A DNA stretch of 64,000 bases from Embiotoca jacksoni (taxonomy: Eukaryota; Chordata; Actinopteri; Embiotocidae): positions 1,220,501 through 1,284,500 of the forward strand of contig JAKOON010000019.1 of the NCBI GenBank assembly GCA_022577435.1, read 5' to 3'. How positions within the stretch are numbered: the first letter of the stretch is position 1; every line of letters begins with the position of its first letter. The notes under the pieces are model-generated. The model had not been told where the DNA came from, ran no database searches, and saw only the letters and a list, made by a program, of their open reading frames with translations. A program made the translations under genes and the position numbers. This document shows, in pieces, positions 50,067 through 62,157 of the stretch.

Positions 50067-50480
50067 TTATAAACCCAGACAGCCCATTCCCTCCTTTGCC
50101 CTGTCCCCGGTTCTCTTTAATTTTGTCACCTGATTGAGACGGGACGATATCAGCGTTATGCATGCGTCCACCTTTCCGGTGAAGGGGGAATGAATTTTTT
50201 CAATGGCTTCATAAATCCGGCGCTCTACCTGGCTGAGCACTGTTGAGAATGCGTGGTTGGCTGACCGTCTCTCTTGGCCGAGACTATAGATCTGGATTGA
50301 CAGCTGCTCCATCCTGTCTGCCACTGTTAATCATTGAAGGATTTGGGCTGCCGGCAAGCAGCTCTGCCAAGCGACCTTGAGCCCTGCTGGGGCCGAAGGA
50401 CTCCAACTAAAAGCCTGTTCCCCTGTTATAGCAAGCAAGAGACACTTCAGCCAGGCGGCCCGGTGGCTCCATAAGAGAGA
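50067..50480 (-). pseudogene. Unidentified coding-like remnant, possibly transposon-derived
   Basis: An 85-codon minus-strand open frame (50324-50067) has a coiled-coil-like, Gln/Glu/Arg-rich N-terminus (MADRMEQLSIQIYSLGQERR). Adjoining GC-rich sequence extends to about 50,480. Composition differs from the AT-rich neighbours and it sits near the retroelement remnant. It could be a retroelement ORF1 piece or another mobile-element fragment. No family is assigned. Confidence 0.3.
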
Positions 50481-50864
50481 TTGATAGATGGATAAATGTG
50501 CCACATTGTTGGGAGAGGATTCCCTTTAAATTTAGAAAGCTTTCAATATACATATCCACTCACTCCGAGCATTCACACTCCTCGTGCTTTATTTGACCAC
50601 TTGTTTAACTCCAGTGACCCATAATTTCCTTCCCATCTTCCATCTTACTGCACTGTTACATGTTGTTGGTGACTGAGCTCAAGAAAGAGTGACAGAGGAA
50701 ACAGAAGAATAATCATTGGTGATGATGATGACATCACAGCGGTGGCAAGCTGTTCAGAAGGAGTTCTTGATATGATGTCAGTGTAATAGTGAATCCACAA
50801 CAACACTGTAGAAGCTGGCAAATGATGACGAGCGTGCGGTGACGGGGAGGAAGGGACTTTTTTG

Positions 50865-51060
50865 TTTTAGACGTCATATGCGAGAGAGAAATGACTGAGA
50901 GTTAAAGAGTGTTTGGTGTCATGAAAAGAAGAAAGCCTCTTTCCATCTCCCGCTCTGTTCCTCTCCTCCGTCTTTCCCCCATTCTCTCCGTAACTCTCCA
51001 TCTATTTGGGTAAGAGACCAGGATCCAGACTCCAGTCCCAGGTTTTTGCTCTAGCCATGC
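50865..51060 (+). promoter_or_regulatory. dlgap2: Candidate alternative DLGAP2 promoter
   Basis: A GACGTCA cAMP-response-type element at 50870-50876 is followed by pyrimidine-rich sequence (CTCTCC/TCTTTCC) of the kind found at initiators. It lies upstream of a probable untranslated exon. DLGAP2 in mammals uses several 5' exons, so an internal promoter is plausible. Confidence 0.35.
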
Positions 51061-51497
51061 TGTTGGAACCAGCAGCAGTAAACGCCTGCTCTGCCTGCCT
51101 CTCTCCTCTCTCCCCTCTCCCCTCTCCTCTCTCCCATCTCCCCTCTCCTCTCCCTCTCCCTGTTTTGCTGTGCGCTACTCTGCTCTGCTGCAGTGGATGG
51201 TCCTCGCGTTGCGCTCGCAACTCGTCTCAGCGAAGGAGACCTGAGCATCTCGCTGTCATTTTCCCACCCTTCTTTTCCTTTCAGCCATCGGTCTTCCGCC
51301 ACCCTTACCCACACCTATCGTCAGAGGCTCTGGATAAGTGTGAGGGAAAAGTCATAGGATAGATGAGAGAGAAGGGAAGAGCTCAGGAAGTCTTTTAGCC
51401 AAACATCTCTTCCACGTATGACTGGATGATCTGCTGTCTCCGGATGACAGAGAAGCTTGTGCTCTTAGATGCTTCCTGCTTTTAGACTCTCTGCCAG
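51060..51497 (+). other. dlgap2: Probable non-coding 5' exon (DLGAP2 alternative first exon)
   Basis: The region ends in a consensus donor, CTGCCAG|GTAAGTTC, with the exon end at 51497. It is more GC-rich than its flanks and includes a CT-rich tract at 51,097-51,165. Its left boundary is uncertain. The plus frame open at 51,006-51,362 ends before the donor, so the exon is more likely untranslated leader than coding. Confidence 0.45.
51097..51165 (+). repeat. CT-rich simple repeat
   Basis: Imperfect CTCTCC/CCCTCTC repeats within the probable 5' exon. Confidence 0.9.
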
Positions 51498-52087
51498 GTA
51501 AGTTCTCTCTTCGGCTTCATGTTTTCATTCTGCGTTTGATGTAGTGGATGACAGACGAGTGCCTTTTTGCATATTTCTCCCTGAAGGGGGTTGACATGTT
51601 CGAGTGAAGAGATGATATTTTGGCAGAAGTTGTGTGCAAACAAGTCCAACATGGGCTATTGGTAACATATGGCATGTAATAACGTGTGTGTGTGTGTGTG
51701 TCTGTCTGCAATTGTGTGCTTTGTAATAGAGCACATGAGCTTCCATCATATTTGCTCCGCAATAAATCCTCTCCTACTGCAGCAACTTGAAATTGTTTGC
51801 TCGTTTTAAATATTGAAGCAGCTGTGTTTATCCTGCAACACGGTTTGTATGATTAGTGATGCCATTTGAATTTAGGTGTCCAGGAGTGACGGCGGCTCTT
51901 TCGTTGTGTATTTTGACCCTCCATGTGTGTTTTTGGGGAGAGGGGCAGGGAAATAAAAAAATTTAAAAAAAGAAGTGTGCAGCATTATAAACCCTGTTGA
52001 GGTACTGTATACATGCAGGGTAGTGCAGCAGAGATGATAACTGAGATTCTGTGACATCACTGTGGAGAGAGAGGACACTACGCTGCG

Positions 52088-52167
52088 TGTGTGAGTGTTT
52101 GAGTGTGTGTGTGTGAGTGCTTGAGTGTGTGTGTGAGTGCTTGAGTGTGTGTTTGAGTGTGTACATG
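52088..52167 (+). repeat. GTGTGAGTG(C/T)TTGAGT minisatellite
   Basis: Degenerate tandem units of about 16-22 bp combine GT repeats with GAGTGCTTGA. It sits 130 bp before a long pure (GT)n array. Confidence 0.88.
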
Positions 52168-52298
52168 CTGGTGTGTGGCGGCTGGATGCGTCTAATGTAA
52201 AGCGTTGAGCTCTGCGTGGGCGGCTCGTGGGTTGTTTTGTGAATGAAGTGCTTTTAGCACTGTGTTCACAGAGAAAGAGTTCATGCATGTTTGTGGTG

Positions 52299-52300
<2 letters not shown>

Positions 52301-52372
<72 letters not shown>
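52301..52372 (+). repeat. Long (GT)n microsatellite
   Basis: A 72-bp perfect dinucleotide array followed by TTTCCCTTTCAG, so pyrimidine and AG follow it directly. Confidence 0.97.
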
Positions 52373-52374
<2 letters not shown>

Positions 52375-55320
52375 CCCTTTCAGCACTATCAACTGTCGCT
52401 CGTCCGTTACTGTGGCTGAGAGCTCACACGTCAGCAGCACACACCCTCTTCTGGGAAACACTGGTCTTCGGCACGGTGCCGTCTCTTCATCAGGTATTGG
52501 GTGGCGTTTCACTGTGGGTGGCGACTTGGTGACGATTTACAACCTGGGTTCCCAGGTTCTCACCTCCTGGTGTAAATCAGCCTGCTTGGTGAAGCACTGA
52601 GCCACTGCAGCCAGTCGGAGGAGTTGCTTTGGATGTTCATGGTCACTGCTGCACTGCAGACAGACTCTCTCCCTCCAAAGCTGCAAACAGACAGAGTGTT
52701 ACTCGGCCACAGACGGCGTAGGTTTGGTTCGAGAGGCTCTCCATCTATCAGTTCACCGTGTTTGAACAGATGCTTGTAATACAAAGTCGCTCCCAGCAGG
52801 TTGTGTTGTGTTTTAGCAGATGCAGGTGGACCTCTGTATTATCTTGGAATTATCACCATGAATGGCAATATTATTGTCATGCATGCAACACCTGTGTGAC
52901 TAATGTAAATATTCTGAGGAATCAGGGCTCTCTTGGTATTAACTGAACAACTGATCTCCAGTTTTCAGCAACAGATTATTTGGACGTCCTGTTATTGAAC
53001 CCTGAGCAGTTCCTGTGGTTTGTGTTCCTCCCAAGTGGTGTTCACTAATTAGAAGGGTCGATTCAATGGGGTTTCCCCCTACATGCTTCCCACATCATGT
53101 ACCACACTGTGTGTAATACCGCAGGCTGGAAGTCAGCGAAAGAGAAGCCGTGATCCATGTTTCAGTGACCACAAATGTCTGACCTGCTGAAGTGTCATTG
53201 AGCAAAAACAGTGAATAACCACAACCTCAAAGGATTCTTTCTCACAGACTGTATCTGTCTGCATCTCCACTTAATTCAAGTGGAGTTTTCTTTCAGCCTT
53301 CATGTTCACATGCAGTTGAAAATCATACATATTGCATTACTGAAAAACAATCCAGGTGCCTCCATGGACCACTCTAAGTGGCACAGCTTTAAGTGTGCTG
53401 AATTTCGATCCATGTTTCACACTCGGGAAGCAGAATCTGGATATGATTCAATTTGTACGTGGATCTGTCGAGCTGCATGAGCAGGCTTGTAACTTTTGAA
53501 CCACTGGGCCAAGATGCTACGAGATTTTAAAGCTGCTCTGAATTTCTTTTAGCCTGAACAATTTTCTTTCAGTAAAACATTTGGACTTAATGGGTTCCGT
53601 CTACTACATTTATTATTATAAAATAAGATGCAACAGCAGACATTTAAATGCATTTTATGATATAATTAATATGCAAATTACACTGCCATTAATAACTAAA
53701 ACTATAAATGTATTTTTATTTTTCCATTATACTGTTAGTGAATCATATGAATGTGACCACATAGGTGGCATTTGAATACAATAAAATAACTTAACAACAA
53801 AAATCTTCTGCAGCTGACTAGATATTATTACTTTGTGGTATTATTTTAAACCAGGTTTATACAGAAATTCAACTTCTCTAAAGCAGAACTGTACTTTCAA
53901 GGCTGCCATCATTTCACATAAAACCTCGAGGAACACAATTAAGGCTTTGATTTTTAAACATACCAAAAACCATTTAAGCTTCTTAGAGGACACGATCTGC
54001 ACTTTCCTCTCACTTAGTGGAGCCATTTTCTTAATGTGCTTCTGTGATTGTCACATCTGTTTAAAAGGTATTAAACAAGCAGTGCAACAGAGATTCATCA
54101 CAACACTTGTCAAGCTCTACTCAACCTCACAAACTGTTTTGCACACATATATGTTGTGGTTACTGTTTGATGCTGACAAACAGCTTCTTGAATTAGCCGA
54201 GTGTTTTCCCAGAAGTAGCCAACGAAGACTGAGAAATAGACAAATGGGTATTAACGTACACAGAAAAGGATCAGCGCTTTAAATAATACACAGATGGAGG
54301 AGTCATTCTGAGCTCACAACGGATATCTGGGACAACGGAATCACAGCCGCTCTCGACAACAGTCACGGACGCTGAAACACTGAAGCTCACAAACAACCAA
54401 AAACAGCCGTCAGCCATAAACAAATCAGAGGGAGCGAAAAAACCAGCAGTGAAGTAATCCTGCAGCCTCTCATCTCTCTGTCTTGACATGGAGCTGAATC
54501 TGAGACCACAGATGGAACATTGCCGTCAGCACTGTCATACAAACCTGGATCCCACATATCAACCATGTATGTGGACTGGAACAATCCTAAATAATGGCTT
54601 GCAGTTCCACATCTTAAATTAAGTAATGGACAGAAAGAGGTTCCTAAAATGGTTGTGCAGCTGCGAAGGTTTGCAGATATGTTTCTTTTTTTTTTTGAAA
54701 ACGTTGATTCAGGTCTGTTTGCATCGCTGCAGTCACATATCATGTTTGCAGCGCTCAGATTTCACAGTTTGCGGGCCGCTCGTGTTGACTCGCACAGCTC
54801 AAGGAAACATATTGTCAGTCCAATGGTGAGCAGCTGCTGGAACCACAGAGAAGGAGAGAAGTGCCTCTGAGAAGCGGTTACATAAAGAGGCACATCTTTA
54901 TTCCAGATCTGAAGCAGCGCAGCCTCAGGAACTTCGCTGCAAAGGAATGTGTTCGACCGAAGATTTAATTCGTCACGGATCGTCATCTCGGCAGCGGACA
55001 CGGAGGAAGGCGTCGTTTCTGGAGAGTGGACGTGAGGATAATGTTCCACAGCTCTGGATGAACACATGAACCTTCCTCGCACTCAGCCGGTGGCCTGGCT
55101 CGTTAATTTAAGCCACGAGTCGATGTGATGCTCCACCGTGGGCTGAGCCGTGGACGATCAGCCGCCGGTGGCAGATGAGTCCGTTTTGTACTGCGTGCTT
55201 GTGTTTCTGTTGGATGTGAAGGCGTGAGCGACTGTCAGTACAGTCTGTCAGCCGGGGTAAAGGTTTAGACTCCAATCAGGGTCGGACTGACTCCGTCAAC
55301 CTCCTCTCTTTTCGGGCAGC

Positions 55321-55322
<2 letters not shown>

Positions 55323-55391
<69 letters not shown>
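55323..55391 (+). repeat. Long (AC)n microsatellite
   Basis: A 69-bp perfect dinucleotide array, opposite in orientation to the GT arrays upstream. Confidence 0.97.
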
Positions 55392-55392
<1 letters not shown>

Positions 55393-58300
55393 GCAAACAC
55401 GCGGGACGTCGTTGAGGTTCTGAGCAGCTGCCTCTTCAGAGGAGGCTGCTCTCCTGACGGGGAATCTTGAACTGAACCCAAAAGTAAAAAAGCAAGAGAA
55501 GAAAGCCTTCCTTTCTTCTCTTGCCTCGGTGTGCCCCTCCCCTCCCCCCCCCCCTCTCTGTGTGTCTGTCACTCATCAGCACTCCCCCCCCCCCCCGTGT
55601 GTCCCTGGGCAGTCAATAGGTTGCACCGCACCCTGAACCGGTGCCAGAGCTCAGCCTCTGAGCCACAGGTAAAGCATTAAAGCCAAATGACGCATGCACT
55701 GAAACAGAACAACCTCTTTGCTACTTGAAAGCACTGCTTGGACCCGCTTCTTAAAAGTTACACCCGAATAAGCTGCTCCGACTGCGATGCTTTTCCCCCT
55801 TTACCTCCGCCAGCAGTTTGCTGACACACCTTTTGCCTCCGGTAGACACAAAGGATGATAAAATGTTGGGTGCTCTGGCACATTGCCTTCCCCACCTCTA
55901 GTGTCCCTGCACACTTCACACAGCAGGAAGAGAACATGTAGGAGGTGGAGGTTGTTTTTAAGGGATTAGAAAACAAACAAAAGGAATGTCAATATTGTTT
56001 TTACTATTAACTATAGTTTTGACTGTTTACAAGAACAACACAACAGACATTCAAAAACGGTTAACAATATTTAAAAATTCGTTGTTTTTAAATGCGCTAG
56101 ATAAATAAATTGACCTTACTGATCTGGGCTGTATTATTTCTTTATGGGAATTACCATACAATAGAGTCAGAACAGGAAGGGTTGATATATAGAGAATCCA
56201 GGCCAATCATTAGAATACGCCATCACCGTTTCACAATTATAGCTTTTCTCTGATCTCACACCGTTAACGGTTGGTTAGATTGAGACGCGCTGGTTATAAT
56301 GAGAGAAAGATCTGTATTTGGATTAGAGTAACTAGGTTAGGTTAGAAAAACATGTTGAGTTTCATAGCATTTACTATTTTTTTTCAGGTTAGGGGAGCTT
56401 CATCGTCTGGGCTACAGAGATAACCGCTGGGTTTGACTGCAGGTATAGAGGACAACAACAATTTAGGAAAATCAACAACAAGCTGAGCTTTTGTTGACTC
56501 ATCCGTCCACCTGGACGTTCTGCCTGCACAGACCGAGTGTCTTTCTTTGCTCCGGTCAGATCCGTCACTATCCCTTCAGGTGAATGTAAAAACATGTTGT
56601 TTGAAGTCATTTCTCCTCTTGTTCATGTTCAAGTAGTCGTGAGATTTCAATAAGTCAGTTCAGCTTCGGCCTCTTGAACCCCACCGGTGTATCGCTGACT
56701 GCAAAAACCTTCAAACTTGACTTTTAAAAGGGGAGTGGCCAAAGTTTCCGTAAAACACATCAACTATGTCAGACCGATATTTGGGAAATTTGTATTGTGG
56801 CGTGCAGAAAACATGAAACCATACAGCCAGAATAATCCTCGAGTTAGAATATACATATGAAATCCTCTCTGGTAGAGTTGGAAAAGCTGCTTTTAGCAAC
56901 GTCATAGCTACTTAAGGATTAATCACAAGAGGAAAACTGCATGTAAATCAGTGAAGGATTAAGTATTACTGTATTTAGCACAAGCTGCATTCTCCATCCT
57001 AAACTTGTGCATTGATGAGTATGCAATATCCAGTACCAGAAGTCTGATGAACACAGTGACGATGCACGACCACAACATGCAGCTCATTCCTCTTCTGTGG
57101 TTTAAAATCCTGTGTTTGTTTGACACCGCGTCACAGGGCCTTGCTCCCTTAGTTGCCATGGAGACACCATTAGACGGTGGTGCCGCAACGATTTTTGTAT
57201 TTCTTTGCATAACCCCACGCCAAGCCGTGCAGCTTTTTGGGGACTCGCCCGTGCCGACGGCGTGCGTGGGTGGAGAGATGGGTGCATGTGCATGTTATTG
57301 TGACTGAGAGCGAGTGGGAGAGAAAAGAAGAAAGAGATCAAGACCGGGTGGGAGGGATCGAGAAAGAGGAGCAGAGAAGGAGGGAAACAAGTGACTAGGA
57401 GAGGAATGAATGGTGGAGACACCGAGTGGGAAACACACACATTTAAAGGCCGAACGGAGACGTATTAACTGTACACACACGTCCTCCGGCAGAGATGAGC
57501 AGGCTGAGTGTGTGGGTGGAGGGATGCCGCAGCAGTGCAGCTTACTTTGCCTTCAATTTGATCCCTGCAACCCTCTCAGGGGCTTTTCGCTGCATTACTT
57601 CAAGACAATTCACAGCATGATGCCAAATCCAAACCGACTCTCATTATTGCCACACATGATCCTCTGATAATGACTCTGATAATGATGAGATCCCTGTAAA
57701 GTGTATTGACTGGTTTTCTGAGAGCAACAGACATATATTGATGTATAACATAGTGCAGCTTAATTAAGATGGGGCTAATTTAATGACTCGGCAATAGAGA
57801 GTGTACTTCTTTACACCAACCTGAACTAGTCACTGTAATTCATTTTGAACTGACCCTATTTATGTTAATCTACATTATCTTTTCATCACTGCAAAAATGA
57901 TCAATTTCCCGAAAGTCTGATTTCCTTCAGCATGAGGTGAAGAGTGACTGGAGATGTACGAATACATATAACGCTCCATTTGAAATGATTATAAAAGGGT
58001 AACTAACTCTAATTCACCACAATGAAAAGCTCTGTGTTTCTCATTGGTTGCATGCTTTGTTGCTTTTGGTCAGCAGATGTCACAGTTGGACAGATTCAAT
58101 GAAAATACTGTACATGATTTAACGGTGAGTTGGATCTGAGGCGAGGAAGAGAAAGTGTTGAGTGAGAAGTTCTGTAAATCAAGTGAATATTCAACGAAAG
58201 TGATGCTTTCATCCTCTGTACACTTCTCTGTTTGTGTTTCAGTCAGCGATGGACATTTTTAGATGACATTAAAAACAACTGGCAAAGATGTGGATGTAGA

Positions 58301-61300
58301 TTTTCTTAGTTCGTTTCTTTTGTAGAGCTCTTAAAAATCATCGTATTTTGGGCTCCGGAGTCCTTATTGAAACTTATTGAACCCTGCGCTGCTTCTGCCG
58401 CAGACTGAAAAGAGATGCTCAGATCTGTGACATGATCGTATGAACTGGGACACACACGATGCTCTCTGGAGACAGGCAGCCAGAGGAGATGGGTCAAAGG
58501 TCACGGGGAGAAATAGAGTCATCGCTGCTCGGATTTGAGAATTAAAGAGACAGAGACAATGGGAGAGCAGAGCGGGCCGGTGAATGACTGAGTGTCGGTG
58601 GAGATAACCGAGGACCTGGTCAGCCTGATGCGGTTAACGTTTCCCATGAACACATTTTGGATAAATAAGAGCGAAGTGGCAGCGATAGCAGGAAAAACAG
58701 AGCAGAGCAGTTTTACAATAATACAAAATGAGAAACCAAAATCAAGCAGCTAGTTCAGGTCCTTCATCTTTCATCATGCACTACAACTAGGTTAAATTTG
58801 CAAAGTAATCAGGCAAGAATCTGTAGCTATCCAAAATACCGGGTACGTATGAATCCACTGATCTGGACTGAAGCTCGTCCTGCAGAACACTCGTTGTCTT
58901 TCTCCATCGGGCTCATCCACCCACGCCCACGAAGGTATGCACACATTCTCTCCTTTGAGTCCTGAGTCTCTCTTTCTCTTGTTCACTCGGTGTGTTTTTC
59001 TGCAGTCTAAGCACAAGCAAAGTTTAATATTGCTCTGGACATCTTGAAGGAATCCAGTGTGGATTTACTGCTGTAAATTCTCTCCGAACGTCTCTGTGCA
59101 GACACGAGTCCATGTACAGCAAGTGTGCAGTTTTGACAGCACCAGAAACTAAAATCACATAAACAAACCATCCAGATCCCTTCAAAGGTTTTAATATATT
59201 CTCTTACAAGTGTTGCTGGGGCCTCTCGCTACCCGTGCCTTCACAAACACTACATTAAAAACAGAACAAATATGCAGGCGGATTCGACGGCTCTTTACAA
59301 TAGATTGCGTGCGCAGGCCGGTGCAGCAGAAAGTACCGTTGTATTCCCAAAACCAGCAGGAGCAGGCGGATGTGATCTTACGAGACGCAGCACGAGCTTA
59401 CGTCCCCGGGACTGTCAAGTGTGTCTCCGAGAAAGTTGTTTGAGATCCAATAAGCAAGAGATTGATGTTGAATATTGCGTCTCTAAAGTGACCGGAGGCC
59501 GTTCCATGAGCTACAGTGTCCTGAAGTATGACTCACTTTTCTGCCATCTACTTTTGTTGCTTACAACATTACGCAGTCAGTCATCACGAGAATATAATTA
59601 CACCCCCCCCCACACACACACAGCTTCTATTAATAGCCTCAGATAAATCATCAATATGACATGTCCATGACACTGTGCCAAATTTTAATCAAGTGACGAT
59701 GGCGTGAGCGTGACTCCAGACGAGACGTGTCGACCAATTCAAACTGGGACTAACTCACCAACAACTAAAGATAATCCCAAACGAAGCTGTTAGTTAGAAA
59801 CGTTCGGAGCGCCGAGCCGTCCAACACACGATTCTCACATTTACACCTTCTGCGTGTGGGCTGGCGAGTAATGTGACACCTCTGAGATGATGTGATGGCG
59901 ATCTAACGCCTTTGTTTCCAGGTCTTTGTGTGCTGTGGCAAAACACAATCCATAACCTCCCCCCCTTCCTCCTCCTCCTCCTCCTCACAGCTGATCTGCT
60001 GCAGGTCGAGCCAGAGACCTGCTGACTAGTAAGAGGCAGGGTCATTAGGCCAGGTGGTGCCGCTGTGATGCCCACTGTGCAGCACATGTCTGGCATTAAC
60101 ACCTACAGACACGAGTATAGATTAACACACTCGGATCATTAATCATTGTTCCAGTAAAGTGTAATCACGACTGTTCACAGTATCCCTACACTTAGATACG
60201 GAGATGGTCTCTAGTCGGAGGCCACTGTTGGCCAAAAGCTTGGAGACACACTGATTTTTAGTTTGCGTCTCACTCTTTGTTGCTGTGGCATTGAAGAAAA
60301 AACACTTGTCCCAGACAGCCTGCTCAGTAGGAACCAGCTGAGCAGTTCTTCGGTGTGAAGATCCAACACCGTTGTTAGAAAGTGAAGCAGGTTAGTGGTG
60401 TCGAGCCCCCAACGTATGTTTCTCCCGTTTAAGTCCCGAATGAAAACCCAGAAGTTGGTTCAAAACCCAGAAGATCATTTTAGCAACACGTACTGCTGTT
60501 TACAGGATGTTTCTACATTTCTCAAACACTCTTTTAACCATCTGGAGGAAAAATATTTTGAATTTGGCGCACATTAAAAATATATTTATCAAGTTGACGC
60601 TGCAGTAGTCATTCATGAGTATAAACTGGGATTAGACCCAATGACAGTTAACTCATTTCATTCAGTCAGATTTAATTTATTAAAGACATACGTTATTGTT
60701 TGAAACAATGACTGCTAGAGTGACGCTGTAGAAACAGTCTGAGCGTGACGCAGACCATTCCTGAGATCACAAACCCCCAGCAGAGATGGAAATTCACAAC
60801 TTCTCAATGAATGGACACAATATAAAGAGAGCGGAAAAGAAAGCAGCTGATGATTTGGACGCCAAAGAGCAAACCAGCTCTGTGAATAACAATGGGGATC
60901 TCGGTGTCAGCTTCCTGAACTGCCTGTGAGTGATTTCAGGGAACAGATGCACTGTACAGATGGACATTGGACTTTCTTTTCATTCGCAGGCATATGAACA
61001 AACTCCATGTGTCCACCGGGCCTTCAGGAAGCTTTCATTTATAACTCCATTCAGGCTGGCAACTACAACACTTATGGCCTGTCTCACCTCCTCTTTAATA
61101 CGCAGGCTTTGTTTTGGAACCTATTTTGAATCATTTCAATTGATAATGTTCACTGCTGCTTACCAGAAATTGTCCATGGAGACGTGGAGAGTTCAGGTGC
61201 CTATAATAACGTACCTATAATCATAATAAATAATAAAACATCTATTTATCTATCTACAGGTGAATCTTTCACTGACTCCGGTTCTGATTTTCTTAATGAA

Positions 61301-62114
61301 TCGAAGGGAAACAAGATTGAATTTCATTACGCTCTGCTAATCTGAATAATTTGGGTATCTGTGAGGTTATGATCTCATCAGCAGGAAGTCCTTTTATGTC
61401 ATTGAACTGTTCCTCAGCTGTGCTGGTTATGGCCAGAGGGTATTAAAGTGCATTCTTTATCCTTGCAGTTGTTCTGCAGTGTCTTGTGTGACGCTGTGAC
61501 TAATTTCAGTGTGAACCTCACAGATCTTACACATCAGTGTCTCAACAGATCTTGAGGAGGTGATTCATGCGTGAAAAAGTTCATAAAGCATTTTTTTTTT
61601 TTTTTAAATCTCCAGCAGGAGATCCATGAAATGTGATCAAATGCAGAGGCATCGTCTCAAGACTGGAAGATGAAAGAAATGTAGGGGCGTACATTTAGAA
61701 AGAAGTGAGTTTACGGGACATTTGCTGTCGATCTCAGTTTGAGGGAAGTGACTTAAAGTTAGAAAAACCCACTGTGGTCGAGTTGCATTGTGGGTAATGC
61801 AGTGTCCAGGTTCTGATAACATATATCTGGTTTGGCTGCTTTGTTTTGGACCCTTTTCTTTAGATTCTTTAATCTGGCAGTCGTGAATTGAGGAATAATC
61901 TTTTAAAAGCAGGCCAAAATGCAAGCACCCCCCCTACCTCCACCCCTCCCTCCTGCTCTATGGATTCCAATCTATTATTTACACTTACAACGAAGGCGTT
62001 TTTATTATTAATGTGTGAGCCGTCTCATTCAACGCATTAGCAAACAGCATTCAATTCATGTGATTGAAACACCCTTGATCAGATTACAGGGTTGGTTTAG
62101 ATTATTTCCCGTCA

Positions 62115-62116
<2 letters not shown>

Positions 62117-62156
<40 letters not shown>
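62117..62156 (+). repeat. (AC)n microsatellite
   Basis: A 40-bp uninterrupted array with an AC-rich continuation (CATAACACACAC). Confidence 0.97.
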
Positions 62157-62157
<1 letters not shown>

